Below, piece by piece: positions 34,715 to 47,814 of a DNA stretch of 64,000 bases. The translations under genes were made by a program, and so were the position numbers. This stretch comes from Mucor racemosus (taxonomy: Eukaryota; Mucoromycota; Mucoromycetes; Mucorales; Mucoraceae). The stretch lies in contig JAPEHQ010000005.1 in NCBI GenBank assembly GCA_027405735.1, positions 124,001 to 188,000 of the forward strand, in the 5' to 3' direction. The notes beneath the pieces are model-generated. The model ran no database searches and was not told the origin of the DNA. It saw only the letters and a list, made by a program, of their open reading frames with translations. The first letter of the stretch is position 1, and each line of letters opens with the position of its first letter.

Positions 34715-36740
34715 TACAGTATCAATACATTTTACAATCTATTGTTATCGGATACTATAAATAAAAAACATCTAGAGTACTAAGTTTATCTAGCAGAAAT
34801 TAACAAGAACGTTTGGACTTCAATTATGGCACCATATTATTTCATCCCAGCGTTTAATTAATCAAATAGCTATCAAATCAATATCCAAGCATATTTAGCG
34901 CAACATTGAAACAAGGCAACTCATAAGCTCTGCAAGTACGACGGTTAAATCATGATTGATCCATTTCCATTCATAGATTACTATCAAAAAGATTTCATGG
35001 TTCAATAGTGCCTTATTAAATTACATCTCAGGATTTCAATGTCAAATCAATATAGAAGGCCATACTTTTATATCTAAATAAACCATATCTTGTTTTTATT
35101 ATATAGCAGAAGAAACGATTATTCATTACTCATTCTCTTTTAATTATGTTCTTTTTTAAGTATTATTTATTATTTATTAAACATGAAAATATACGACACA
35201 ACACGTGGTTTTATTAGGCAGAAATATCATGTTTTGCGGATGGTTTCCTCAATTCATAATGATCTGTGGGAGTAGAAATATATATTTTTATGCAGGATAT
35301 ATGTAAATCTACCATAATGTATAATTGAAGAATGATTGGATCAATATTCACAAGGATGGGGTTTTTTGTTTTTGTTTTCTTCTGCAGTTGTAAATATTAG
35401 TTTATTATTTTGTAAAACTTAAAACTCAATATCCAGGGCTTAATTTCTGTATTCATAATATAGATCTAATTGATTGCTACTCTGTATTTTTTGTTTCAAC
35501 CAAAAATATTGATTTTTCATCGAGATAATCAAAATAATAGTCGATATCACAGTTTACAGCTTATGATAACTGGGTTCCAAAATTTATTTTAAAAAATGGA
35601 CGAAAAATGATGAAAAAAAACAAAATCGTTTAATTGATCATGAACTGCAAAGTGAGTCGACCTAGTATACTAAATAGCTTTTGTACAGTTTTAAATTCTG
35701 CATCCATCTAAATAAAATTTAGACAAACATTTCACATTAAATTTTGCGTAAAATGCAATTGAAATTTTGAAGGTTTTTTGAAGATACACATCAATTTTTA
35801 TAAGCATATTTTCAATATAATTAATAAATATAATGCACAATAAAATTACCTATCGATCTAGCCATTATTTAATTTTTTAGATACATTTTTCGTAGAGAAA
35901 AAATGATTTTTGTCAATTTTTTTTCAGTTTCAGAATTTGGGATGAGGGTATATAAGGGAAAAATGGAAGCTAGAAATGGAGGTACCTTTTTGTACATATT
36001 TGTTAGTATATCTCCACGAAAAATCAATATTTTGAAAAACTCTAAATTGGGTCCGAGAGAGCTCAACGAGCTTAATGACATGAATGCAAAAACAATGTTG
36101 CTCAATTTAGCCAATATTTTGAAAATTGCTATAGAAATGTCAAAAAAAATGAAAAAAAATTAAAGGTGCTCAGAATTTTTTTATATTAAAACATGTGATA
36201 GAACACTTCAAAACAAGTAAGTTTTGTTATTAAAAAGTGTTAGTATAGCTTAATTGTTCGTAGAGATATGAAGCCTCAAAGTTTTTGATTTTAGCAGTGA
36301 AATACGCGTAAAAAATCCGAAACATTAGCACTGAAAAATTAATACCAACTGCAAAAAATAGGATATTTCTGGATACTCGTTTCTGGATTAAAGCTGAACA
36401 TCTCAGGTACATCGACATATAATGTTTTCTTGGTGTTATTTAGTGGAAACAAAAAGTAGAGTAGGGATGAAAAATGAGTCCCAGTTTTCAAGGAAAAAGC
36501 ATTGAACTTTACGCGTTTTTGAGTCTTTCGTGAGATATAAAATAAATTGAGGAGCAAGTAGCGTAATGCAATCAGCTCATGTCTATTTCACGGTGTCCAA
36601 TTTATGTTCTAAAAAGTGTTTGGGATAAAGCTAATTATTAGAAAAGATGGGGCACTCTGATTAGGAAGATTGAAAAGTCTGAAAATTGAGTTTTTTGAAA
36701 ATCAACTTTTTTCAGGGCAAAATTGATTGTTAGAGAAGCT
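34715..36740 (-). repeat. Dispersed family A repeat, copy 4 (long subfamily)
   Basis: 35440-36560 is antiparallel to copy 1 and near-parallel to copies 2, 3 and 5. The left part 35090-35400 ('gcggatggtttcctcaattca', 'caatattcacaaggatgggg') matches only copy 1's right extension. The outer part 34715-35190 is the reverse complement of the isolated segment at 47815-48290. The right end runs to about 36740. It carries the same recurring short frames as copies 1 and 2 but no long ORF. Confidence 0.78.
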
Positions 36741-36897
36741 TTTATTTATATTTTTTTTTAGAGGAGAGGGAAAAAAGAAAAACTATTTACTAAGTCCATA
36801 TAAAGGACAACCGAAGAATAATAAAAGCAATAAGAAATGAAAAGAATTGGGAGAGGAGGAGGGAAGAGGGGGGGGGGTAAATAATTACAAAATTTTA
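36741..36897. other. Purine-rich 3' flank of CHO2
   Basis: A purine-rich run with a G9 homopolymer near 36870 ('aggagggaagaggggggggg') lies just beyond the CHO2 stop. No gene. Confidence 0.4.
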
Positions 36898-39800
36898 TTA
36901 CATAGCATCACCAGAAACTTTAGCCATCGCTGGAGTTGCGGCACATACATTAGAGGCTAAATGTAAAGAGGCAGAAGATAATCTACGCGATGACTCTGAG
37001 GTGAAAGGTGAAAGAGCTTCTCTAGCATCAAGAATCTATAACAAGTAGAATAAATGAGTAAAATTGAATTATGCATGTTTGATTAAACCACTTACTCTTT
37101 TAGCAAGACGAGCTACACATTTGTCTGTAGCAACAACTTCCCAAGCAAATTCTACTTTGTAGACAAGCTTGATACATTTGGCCAGATGCTTTGATTCAAC
37201 TTCACCCATACCAACATATTCTTCTTCCGCTGTAAAAGGCATAATTTCCTTATTATTACCTAAAGTATTTTGCACCCATTTCAGAACAAGCTGTTTAGTT
37301 GTATCTAAATCAATAACAGAAGGAGCAATGGGAGCTTTGATTTTGAAAGGAATTGAAAGAGCCATCACATTATGTTTGTTATCGTGTTGATATCTAAACT
37401 CATAAGTACCGACTTTCCAAGGTAATTGAGAAGCGCTAAAACTGATAGCACCTTTAGTAAGGGCAGGTGTTTCAGGAGGGAAGATGGTGTCTCCAGACTC
37501 TATATTCTTAGCAGCATTTGTCCAGTGCCATAAACCACGAGAACTAACATTGGTAATATACTTGCTCTTGTTAGAACCTACTTCAAAAATACCAATCCAA
37601 TCTTGAGAACCATGATTTTCGGGTGCTGTCCACTCTACATTAATGGTTTGTCCCATTTCAAACACATTATCATTATTTTTACTGTTCAATTTGACAGAGT
37701 ATCGAGATAAATCAAAAGTGCTAATATCACTTGCTGTTAATGGAATGACACGAGAACGAGATATTTCTAATAATTGTTTTGTTTCTGATAAAACTTCTTG
37801 CAAACGAGGACGAGCTGCATCTACAATATCTCCAACTGCATCTTTTGTCTCTTCTACTGCCTTCTCGACCTTTTCAACAGTTTCTTTGACGAGACGTTCA
37901 ACATTCCTTGTGCTATCTTGCTTTTCATGAATAAGTTTGGCAATTTCTTGTTGAAGTTTTTCAGGAATAGTTTTGGGGATAGCAATAGCAGCAGATTTAA
38001 GAGTTTTTGTTAAACCGGCTTCTTTACGGATTTGATCTCCATACAATTTACGCATATGAGGACTAGAAATAATACTTGTTAGAATGCGTAAAATTCAAGT
38101 TGGTCAATAATACTTACTCTTCAACGTATTGAAGGAATAAAACATTGCAGATTTGAGAGAATAAGGCCAATGCAAAGATTGTTCCATTATTAGCAATCAA
38201 TGTCATACCCCAGAAAGCTGCATGACCCATAATTTTTTCAGGGTTATTCAAGAATCTATTTTTCATTATTTAGTGCTCACAATCAAATAATACGATTATC
38301 AAATAATTTACCTGTATATACCAGTATACAGCAATTCAGATTGATGGTCATCCATGAAGAAATCACCATAAAACCAACCAAAATCGCCAATAACTTCATG
38401 AATAGATACAGATGTCCAAATGTGAAGAGAAACAAAAGTCAAACCAAGAGTGTGTCTAAGCAAGGTAGTACCATAAGCCCAATTATCGGGCAAAGTGTAA
38501 GTTTTCCAACAGGCAATAAAGAATGTTGCATAAGTCATACATAATGTGAGATTGTAAATACTAAAATTACCTCAAGATTAGTAAACAAGATATTACATTA
38601 TATAAATACAAAACAACAAAACATACCTCTTCCAATTTTGGAAAGCTTCCTGAACACTGCCACCCCATTTAATGAAATGACGAGTAAAGAATTTGTTGTT
38701 GGACTGAGAACGAAGAATTACACCATTACCAAGAGAGTGGATTGCACGCCAAAAGAAAGCTTGAACGATAGATATAGCTATACCAACCTTACCAGGAATA
38801 AGAAGAGGTGTAATAATGGCATATGCCATCAACATGGCAGCTACAAAATCAGTTGCTCTGAACAAATCAAAGTTTTTGAAAACAATCAAATCTCTGCGGA
38901 AATAATCAGTGTAACTATTGACGGTTGCGGTGGAATCTTTAGTTGATGAGGGACGTACAAGGGCAGGTGGTGGGTTATAAATTTTATCGATATCTACATA
39001 TAAACTATTAGTAGATGATTCATGCATTTTGTAAATTTGTATACATACGAGGTGTTTCAACCAAAATAAGAAATGCGAATTGAAGAGCATGAGCAGCAAT
39101 ACTAACAAACAAAACTGTATAGCTTGCACATAACAAAGAGATACCATAATAACCGAAATAACCAATAGAATACATTGGATGAGGAGCCATTTCGAATACA
39201 CCATCAAATGTAAGTGATTGTTCTATCAAAAAGAAAAAGTCGCCCCAATCTAATTTGCATATAAATTGTTATTATAAAAGAAATAGTTACACACAAGTAC
39301 CGATAAACTTACACCAAGCAAAGTCTTTAACAACTCTTTGAGCATCAATCTTGACCCAAATATTGAATACAATCAAGAAAATACCACCCAACCATCTGAG
39401 AGTATCGCCTAAAAAGATGGAAGATTGTGGAGATGTATTGAACCAAGAAAGAGCAAAGCAAACATACGTAGTGAAATCATTCATCAAGATCAAATCTACT
39501 AATTGTCTGTACAACATCCAAGTATTATATTCGATAGGAGCCGTCTTTTTATTTTCGTAAATAAATAAATATTAGTTTGCTGTATACATGGCATAAATAT
39601 TCCCAATACTTACAGCATAATCATAATCATCCCCCATTTTAATGCTCAATTGGTGTTGAAGCCAATTGTAAGCTCTGGGATTTGCTTCACGATCAAATAT
39701 TTGATATTTTTTGGCCAAACGAACTAAACCTCGACTATCAGATTGATATTTAAGCAAAACACCTAAACCAGCATTGTAAGCCAAGCGCCAAAATAAAAAT

Positions 39801-40174
39801 ATAAACATAAACAGGATTCGTTTGGTCCAAACTGGCAATACAAAAAACAAGCCAATCTCAATTGCCATGGTGCCTAATGTAATCCAATCGAATAATCCTT
39901 TCTTTTGCTTTGGATTCAATAGATTCGCAACCATTTCACGAGTGAGAGGTACTCGAAAAACTATTAAAAATGCATAAATATACAGGTATAAAATTCAATT
40001 GCATTATTTTCAATTTGTACCTTTGCCATCAGGGGTTTTTCCATAAGAGTATCGCATGTCCTTTTTTATGTCACCGAGATATTCATCATTCACTGAAGAA
40101 GATGACATTGTATCGCTACCGGTATCATCCTCAATAGTTGTCTTTGTATCTCTACGACGCATCTCGTATTCCAT
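36898..40174 (-). CDS. CHO2: Phosphatidylethanolamine N-methyltransferase Cho2
   Basis: Nine exons: 40174-40021, 39960-39614, 39544-39313, 39249-39049, 38993-38627, 38560-38312, 38255-38118, 38062-37096 and 37035-36898. They give 930 aa (yeast Cho2 869, fission yeast about 905). It makes the first methylation of PE on the way to phosphatidylcholine, in the ER, using S-adenosylmethionine. Two repeated PEMT-type methyltransferase domains are visible. One contains [20 protein letters not shown] and then [20 protein letters not shown]. The second contains [16 protein letters not shown], then [20 protein letters not shown]. Multiple membrane spans lie between. A coiled coil (about 590-650) and a soluble domain with [20 protein letters not shown] form the C-terminus. 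All eight joins preserve frame. It is transcribed in tandem with RGP1, which ends 275 bp upstream. Confidence 0.95.
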
Positions 40175-40448
40175 GCTGTTATTTTGTTGAAAAAATAATG
40201 TGCAAGAAAGAAAGAAAAAGAGAAAGAAATGAGAAATCTAAGATTTATGTCAAGAAATCAAAAAGGACATGTATAAATTGATAGATAGTATATAAACATA
40301 AAGCACACGTGAATATAGCAGTCAGTCTAGTAGTTGAATAAAATAGATGGGGTCCATTACTTCTACAAGCATTGTAACACTATACTAGAAATCACTCATT
40401 ACATTAGGGCCTAGAGCCAATCAATCCCAAACAAGTTTTTTAGGTTTT

Positions 40449-42884
40449 TTATTGTACAGCGAATATATGCGGACCACCAAAAACATGGCTTCCATTTGAA
40501 GAGCCAAAGATATGTACAGGAATTTGGCAATCAAAATTACTAGCATCTATCTGTGTAGAAGCATGATGATATTGATGAAATTTATCTTGAAAAGTTGTTT
40601 GATTTGCATTTGCAATTCCAGTAATGAATTCAATTTTTAAATAGTATTGCAATTTCACTAAATATCAGCAGTGGGTTTAGATGTTTTATATCTAGAAATG
40701 TAATAACAACTTACTGGCTGATGTCTGAAATTCTGGGGACTCACTTGCAGGCACCGTTAATGAAAAAGAAACTCTTTTGTCGTATCTACAAAATGCATGA
40801 TGTCCAGCATGTCTTTTTCTAGATACTCGAGCAATATAATGCGGTTGTCTTGAAGCAATTGAATCATCTACAGCCTCATTACTCTCCAAATAGATCGAAA
40901 TCTAATATTATTTATTATAAACATGTCATGAGATTTTTTTTTTTTGGAGTTACCTGATATGATGGTATGACAGCACCCTCGAAATCGATTATTCCTTGAA
41001 TAGGTTCGCCTAGTCTAAACAATGTCTTGATGAGATGAAGTTGTGCTACTCTTTGATTACTTTTACAAATATCAAAAGTGGCTATTTTATAACGCTAAGT
41101 ATAAATGATTAAATCTGTATATATTATATATTACCTCGTTTGCTTGTATTTGTAATACGAGATATAGTTTGTCGGCATGATTTTCCATGTACACTTTTAT
41201 TTACAGTTTGTTCATCATCATCATCTTCTTCATCAGGTTCATATAAATCGTTCTCTTTTTGCATTATTTTATCAACAGATTTGTTTGATGCCGTTTTCTC
41301 TAGTAATCCATCGATATAATCCTTAAAATCTGCTCGACATTTGTTATTGACTATCGGATATTGAGTTATTTCGTGTAATTTTATAGTAAATATTTTATAT
41401 AACTACCAGATGTTGGCTTGCTGGGGATGGATCCTTTCCGTTGATAATCTGTAGATGGTGATTTCATGGGGATTGTGTCAATAATAGCTTGATCAGTATA
41501 ATAAATTTCAGGATTCATTAGGTCATAAATTGGTCTACTTCCATCTTCTATATTTTAAAGGACGTTTAGAAATAACTAGTTGTTCCGCTACCAAGAAAAA
41601 AGTTGCACTATACCAGATACATGATTGAATACACGGAACGGGATTTGTACGACATGTCCTTGTGCACCGACTGGCTTTACTACTGAACAAGCAGATCTTT
41701 GGGAGCCTATCACAAGATAATAATTGAATCTTATAGACTTGCCTCTATAACTTGGTGGTATATTTTTTGGTAGCTTGAGCTTATAAGAATCTATTATGTC
41801 AAGTAAATATAAAGCATAATATTGTTCATCTCATGTTTTGTTACATTTTACTGTTTCCCCTGGAGCCAAGTTCAAATCCACGAATAAAATCGACGGCGGG
41901 GTAGAAAAGACGGGTGTAGTTCGGGATTCTGTATGCAATGAATAATTTAAGGAGACATTTATATTCAGTGTATATAGTATATATACCTCGCTTATTAGAT
42001 GTTAATTCTGATTTTCTCATCAGCATTCCACCTCCACCTCCACCTATAGATGTTCCAAACGGATGATACATTGTTTTTGATTTCAATGGTGCAAATTTAT
42101 TGGAATCGAGCATAACTGGATCCGAAACAAATTGACCAACAACTTGTGCAAATCCCCATAAAACATGTTCTGAATAATTCTTTTGAATAAATGAGGAAGA
42201 TCGATAGAGCGGTGTTGATAGTCGATAAAGTTGATTAGGGTGGCGACGAGACGTAAATGGCGGAATGTTGGATGTTGTAGAGTCAATGGAACTTCGTCTA
42301 CTTGATGAATACAGAGATTGTGTATCTATACTTTCAGTTTCATCGTCGTCATCTAATTCAATTGTCTGTTCAGGTAAATCGTGATCTTGAATTTTTTGCA
42401 GTGTATCTATTATTGGAGTGTGTTACTCAACAAGAATGCATCGATTCCTATTTTCATCAATTATTACCTTTTGATTCAATCCACTTTTTTGTTTCGTTTA
42501 TAGAATCTGGCTCTTTTTCTGCTACAATAGTAGAGCCTGTAAGATATGAATATGTTGAAGAAGCCAAAGAGCTCAAAGACATTCTACGTGAAGGTGGATT
42601 TGTTGTAGCTAAGCTATCGACCTCTCGTATTGTGGGTTTTGGATTATTATGAGTCAAATCAAGCGATGAATAAGAGTGGGCTCTTGAATACTGATTAAAT
42701 TTATTCAAATGTGATGATGGTTGATGAGAGTTTGTAAAAGATATGGTACATGACAACGTTTCACCTGCATAAAACTCTGCCCCCTGAGAAAAGACGGTTG
42801 TTACTTTTTATGTAAAAATGTTAGTAAAACATGAATACATTGTATATTATATAGTACATCTTACACACCAATAATGTTGCTCAT
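40449..42884 (-). CDS. RGP1: Rgp1 homologue, Ric1-Rgp1 Rab6/Ypt6 GEF subunit
   Basis: Ten exons: 42884-42869, 42803-42468, 42406-41987, 41928-41845, 41790-41614, 41547-41407, 41350-41135, 41081-40954, 40901-40715 and 40657-40449, giving 637 aa. Rgp1 with Ric1 activates Ypt6/Rab6 for endosome-to-Golgi traffic. Family words are FSQGAEFYAGETLSCTISFT at the N-terminus, LWGFAQVVGQFVSD, PVFSTPPSILFVDLNLAPGE, YSYKLKLPKNIPPSYRGKSI and RFNYYLVIGSQ, then VAQLHLIKTLFRLGEPIQGI and, near the C-terminus, LQYYLKIEFITG. Long Ser-rich and acidic insertions separate the arrestin-like blocks. The first exon (16 nt, donor GTGTGT) is the weakest call; skipping TAACAACC... by using the CTCAG acceptor is an alternative. 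A transposon sits 120 bp upstream. Confidence 0.9.
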
Positions 42885-43003
42885 TAATTATATTATTTTG
42901 AGGATTAAAAGAAGAGAAAAGGGGTGTTTGTCTCCTTTTCTTTTGTAATCGCGTCGTCGGTTATTTCTGCTACAAGTACAAAAGTACAAAGTGTAATAAT
43001 CTA

Positions 43004-44351
43004 CAGTCGGGGTTACTAATGTTTCATCCAAAAAAAATTAAGAAAATGAAAATATAATGAACACCTATTTTCAAATTTGGTTTGCTCTTTATTGCAAGTC
43101 TCTGATAATTCTATACTTCGTCAAAAATAAGATATATATGTTTATTACTTGAAAGTAAAAATAAAATAATAAAACTAATATTTTGTTGCTTCTCCCTTGC
43201 TATCTATAATTGCCTTGCATCTTTTGGGCATACTTTCAATTAACTTGGCAGCGAACTCAACATCAATATTCTCCCAAGCGACGAGAAGTTCCCGTCGAAG
43301 GTCTTCGGTATTATTAATTAGATGTTTACGGCTACGTAATTTACGAGCGAGCTCGCTCCAAACATGTTCAATGGGGTTGAGATCAGGACTTTGTGATGGC
43401 CAGTCCTCCATAACATTCATTGAATGTGATCTCTTCCACCATTTTGCATATGCACCTGTATGACAGGTAGCATTATCCTCCTGAAACACAAAATTAGTAC
43501 CTTCATTTTGATGTAAGTCTTGAACCCATGGAATGTAGTGTTGCGACAATACATCAATATATGATTCTTGATTCATATTTCCGTCAATAAAGACCAAAGG
43601 TCCAAAACCCCCAGCCCAAAAACAAGACCAAACCATCACACTACCACCACCAAATTTTACCGAACGTAATATATGGCAACTCTCATACCTTTCACCTTGT
43701 TTTCTTAGAACTAATGGTGTACCATCATTGCCACAAATACGAAATCTTGACTCATCAGACCAAACCACTTGTCTCCATTGTTCATTAGACCAATTGATAT
43801 GAAATTGTGCCCATTCCAGTCTATTTTTTTTATGTTCCTCTGTTAACTTGGGTTTAACAGCAGGTTTATAGTACTTGAAGCTCAACTTTCTTATCCATTT
43901 TCTTGTTGTCGAGCGAGAGACATTTTTTCCCATCATTCTGAGTTGCCCCGTAATGGTCTCTAATGTTTGAAAGGGATCTCTCCTTATTGATCGCTCCAAA
44001 TGGCGTTGTGTATAATCATCAAAGGTAGATGGCCTTCCAGTACTTTTTCCTGTTAAAGTAGTACCAGTTTGATCTCCTCTGGATATGATACTTTGGACTG
44101 TAGGACGCTTTATGTCAATCATAGTAGAAATGTCATATTGGCTAAATCCAAGCTGTTTTAAATAAAAAATTGCGCCAATCTTCATTTTTTTTTACATCTT
44201 GCTTGGTTCCTGTTGGGTCTTGCAATTTTTTGATGTTAATTTCAAAAGTTTTGGACATTGTTTTATTAATAAAGAAAGAGTTTGAAAGAAAAGTATAACA
44301 AAAAAAAATAGAAAAAATAGGGAATGGATGAAACATTAGTAACCCCGACTG
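43004..44351 (-). mobile_element. Tc1-type transposon, apparently complete
   Basis: 1348 bp bounded by perfect 27-bp terminal inverted repeats beginning CAGTCGGGGTTACTAATGTT on each end. TA dinucleotides flank it (43002-43003 and 44352-44353), as expected for Tc1/mariner target-site duplication. It contains one long transposase frame on the minus strand. The identical TIRs and open frame suggest recent activity. It lies between RGP1 and a repeat-rich desert. Confidence 0.93.
43175..44185 (-). CDS. Tc1-like DDE transposase
   Basis: 336 aa, uninterrupted. The N-terminus is a helix-turn-helix pair (FYLKQLGFSQYDISTMIDIK, TVQSIISRG), then a basic linker (STGRPSTFDDYTQRHLERSI) and a second HTH. 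The catalytic triad is Asp in VVWSDESRFRI, Asp in FQEDNATCHTG and Glu in SPDLNPIEHVWSEL, with 35 residues between the last two. The transposase cuts and pastes the element by binding the TIRs. Immediately upstream is a 9-A run. Another frame starting at 44258 (MSKTFEINIKKLQDPTG) runs into it and would join this frame if one A were skipped, so the native protein may be about 24 residues longer. In the present frame the first ATG is at 44185, preceded by a stop. Confidence 0.92.
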   Translation of the reverse strand: MKIGAIFYLKQLGFSQYDISTMIDIKRPTVQSIISRGDQTGTTLTGKSTGRPSTFDDYTQRHLERSIRRDPFQTLETITGQLRMMGKNVSRSTTRKWIRKLSFKYYKPAVKPKLTEEHKKNRLEWAQFHINWSNEQWRQVVWSDESRFRICGNDGTPLVLRKQGERYESCHILRSVKFGGGSVMVWSCFWAGGFGPLVFIDGNMNQESYIDVLSQHYIPWVQDLHQNEGTNFVFQEDNATCHTGAYAKWWKRSHSMNVMEDWPSQSPDLNPIEHVWSELARKLRSRKHLINNTEDLRRELLVAWENIDVEFAAKLIESMPKRCKAIIDSKGEATKY

Positions 44352-44353
44352 TA

Positions 44354-46479
44354 CAATATTAAACCCCAGCTTTTTCTTTGCTGCTTGCATATATTCAATA
44401 TATGCAAATAACTTGATTTGATTGATCAGATACAACGTCGAGTATGATGGTCCCTTTCATCTTTCTATTTGTAATGAATAAACAAGATAATAATGGATCT
44501 CCTTTAAAAAAACACTCGTATGAATAGTAAACCTTGAAATTTTGTGTTGGGAAGAATACCAAGTGTTTGTACAACAATGTCCTCTGTATAAAGCGGTACA
44601 GAGCAGCTGAGCAAACAACAAAACACCGCAATCTAGTAATAAAGTAATGCTTTAAAGGATTTTTACTCCGTATATCATTATCCAGCCAGCTACAAGTATT
44701 TAACAGAAACATTTTCATGTTATTCAAAATGCATTTATATTTTTTTATTGTTTAAATTAATATTTGTTTGTTCAATTATACCTCGTACCTGAATGCTGGA
44801 AAATCGTCAATTTTGAGATTGCATACTCCGAAAATCCATTCATTTCACAAACACTCATGTTCTTGTCTATTTTGTGTGTGATAACTAGCTTGTAAACTCC
44901 TCATACAATTTTAATCGTTAATAACAACGATACATAGTTTTTATAAGGCCTATAAAGCACCTAAAAAAGATCGATAATGAAGTAGAAATGTCGAAAAAAA
45001 ATCAGGGCCAAGTCGCTTTAATTTGTCATATAAATTTGGCGGCGTTTACTTGCTCTTTGGTTTGTATAGTGCAAATTTAAAAATGAACTTCTCCCCTTGG
45101 AAGATTACCGAGGGGAAATTTACGAAAATTTAAACTATATAAATTAAGAAAGATTTCGCCCTTTTTCGCTTATGCTGATTTCTTTTTTGCTTTTTTTTTA
45201 ACTTAAGTTTTACGTGGTTTTAGGGGTTTGGGGGCAGATTATATCATTTTTTTTATTAGAATTATATGATCATTTACTGCTGTTCTGTCTGGAGCATCGC
45301 CTTGCATTTGGTTAACTCAAATATCTCTTGCTGTTCAATCTCTGGGAACAAGCATATCGAGAATGCTGTTCTTTTATATAATGTATCTCAAGATTAAAGG
45401 CCCAAACCTTTCGGTTTACAACAATCTTCTCTGACCTCTTTTTTTTTTAATACAATGTATTTTATATTTGTAGTATTTTAATGGAGATACACTCTAATGG
45501 TAAAGCTGTTGCTCCTTGATATTTTATTATCTACATCTAATTTTATACTTAAATAAAAGATTACCAATATTATGTTTTGCATCATATCATACGAATTGCA
45601 TTTGAATGGGGCTCTTTTTCTTTGGAAATGAATAGACTTGGGGATTTTTAACTATGTTGTTTTAGCATAGTATGCAGTCGATTCTAAGAAAAAAAATTTC
45701 CATGTGTATTCATATTTCTAATAACTTCACATGTACCTATTAATGATTGATGTGAAATTATTGGTACAGGATAAAAAAATGAAATGTAAATAAATTGTGT
45801 GGTGTAATTTGATAGATTGTAAAGGAAATTTTGCATTGATTGAATGTGAAAAAATTATATTGGAGTCATATAAATAAGCAATTAATGCAAGAAATACAGT
45901 GTATTAGAAAGATAAAGTAAATAAGTTGTTTATTTATTAATATAAGCATATCGTTTGTTTCATACTCAAAAGAAAAGGATTAGCATAAGAAATAAACTAA
46001 ATGTATACAACGTAATCAAGTGTTTCGAAGTAATCAGTAGTTAAAAATGCAATATATATCAGTCAGAATAAACAATTGATAGAATGTTGTTTACCTGAAA
46101 GTCTGTCTTTTAGTTGTATTCACTAAAACAATTTCTTTGGCGTATCTCTCATATAATATGTATCATTAATTACCATCAGGTGGATTAAACATATTCGGCA
46201 ATAGCCAATGCCATCAGTTACAATAATTAGATATTCCAAATATGTATGGTGCTTCCGGCATGCAGCATGTATAATCAGGTATGTACGTTTGCTACTCAAG
46301 TTATTTGAAAATCCTTTTGAAACCTTGATTAAACATTGTGTTTATACAATCACTCGATCAATAAGCATACACTTATGTGATATAAACACATTCAATCATT
46401 CTGTCTATACGAAATTTATTTAAAATTCTCACAGCTATAAATAACAGTTAATTGCCCAAGGCTGGTTACTATAGTGATT
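44354..46479. other. Gene-free stretch downstream of the transposon
   Basis: About 2.1 kb of AT-rich sequence. No gene, RNA or repeat match was recognised. Short frames at 44395-44727 (-) and 46208-46423 (+) have no family resemblance. Confidence 0.4.
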
Positions 46480-47345
46480 ATCGTTAAATTTGAAAAAGAA
46501 GATCAATCCACAGCTTAAAATTTTAATCTCAATTTTTAACAGGATATATCTCGAGAAAATATTAAGATGGGACAATGTTAGTAGCGCTTAAAAAATGTTT
46601 GTTTTTCTATTCTCTATAACATATGTCAGTTTCAAACGATTTAGAATTTTTTTTTTTCAAATGTCAAAAATGGGCAAATTTTGACATGATTTCCATTGAA
46701 TAAAATGGGATGAAGGCCACGCTGATTTGCAAGTTTGGTACGATGTAGTAGTACTCATGTGCAGCTATTTAACGAATTTTATTTCGTCAAAAAATATTGA
46801 TTTTTCGTAGAGAAAATTGAGATTCAATGGTTGGTTTTTGGTGATACAAAAAATAATCATTTTGGACGAGGATATACAAGGAAAATTTTTCAGTCATACA
46901 AAAAAAAAATCAAAAAAATTAATATCCCCACGAAAAATAGGGCTACAGCTACGTATAAATACTCATTCTGTAGATAATTTTGTTGCACATAATATAAAAA
47001 TAAAATATGCTAAAATTGCATTTGAATGAAGGGTACTTTTTGATCAAAAACTGTTAAAATTTGGCATTAAATTTACTAGAGATTTTATGAGAAAAACATT
47101 TTCAAAACCTACATGGATCGATTCAGAATTAAAAACTGAGCCCAAGATTTTTAATACGCTAGTTCAACTTACTATGCATTTTCGTGAGTAATTAAACATA
47201 CAAGGAATTTTTTGGATTTTTTTTGGATTTTTTTTCCATTTGAACACTTTTTGAATTCAAGCTCAGTTACATGTGCATACCTGATTATACAATTTCATAT
47301 GGTCATATTCAAAATCGGAGCGTGCCCCCATTTTAATAGATAATC
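46480..47345 (+). repeat. Dispersed family B repeat, copy 1
   Basis: It is nearly parallel to 50400-51240: 'cagctacgtataaatactcattctgtagataattttgttgc', 'gattttatgagaaaaacattttcaaaacctaca' and 'caaaatcggagcgt.ccccc' are shared. It is also a diverged relative of family A in copy-1 orientation. For example 'gattcagaattaaaaactga...ttcaacttactatgcattttcgtgag' compares with 'gatgcagaattcaaaactgt...gtcgacttactttgcagttcatgag'. Short open frames (70-108 codons) recur in both copies. Confidence 0.72.
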
Positions 47346-47814
47346 AGGAAATACAAAATGTAGGGCTATACTTCATAGCTACAGAATATTGACAAAAGAC
47401 TTATTTCTATTCATGTTGATTTTTCAGCGAGCATAAGGGCTTTAAAAGTGAACACTTGCTTTTACCCCGCTTAAAAACTCAACTTAAGATGGCAAATATC
47501 TCGAGATTTTAATAAGCTTGTTGCACTTAAAAGCTGCTTAACAAAATCTTCTTGTTTTTTAATGTTTTATTATATATTAAAGTTTCAGGGGTGGTTTTTT
47601 TGGATAATTTTTGGACCCCCTAAACCTTGTAATTGTAAATTCTGTTTTGTTTTGTTTTTTCTTTTTGTAGTTTTAACAATTTGGAGAATTTTCATATTTT
47701 TTTTACAAAAGTATCGCTAGGAATCAGGCAACCAAGTTTTCTGGGGTAAAATTGGCTGCTAAAAACAAACCTGCAATTCATTTTATTGCATCTATCTGTC
47801 GTATATTTTCAGGA
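47346..47814. other. Diverged repeat-like spacer between B copy 1 and segment C
   Basis: 'gcaaatatctcgagattttaataagcttgttgcac' near 47495 resembles the family B start ('atatatctcgagaaaatattaag'), suggesting a further decayed unit. No gene. Confidence 0.35.
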
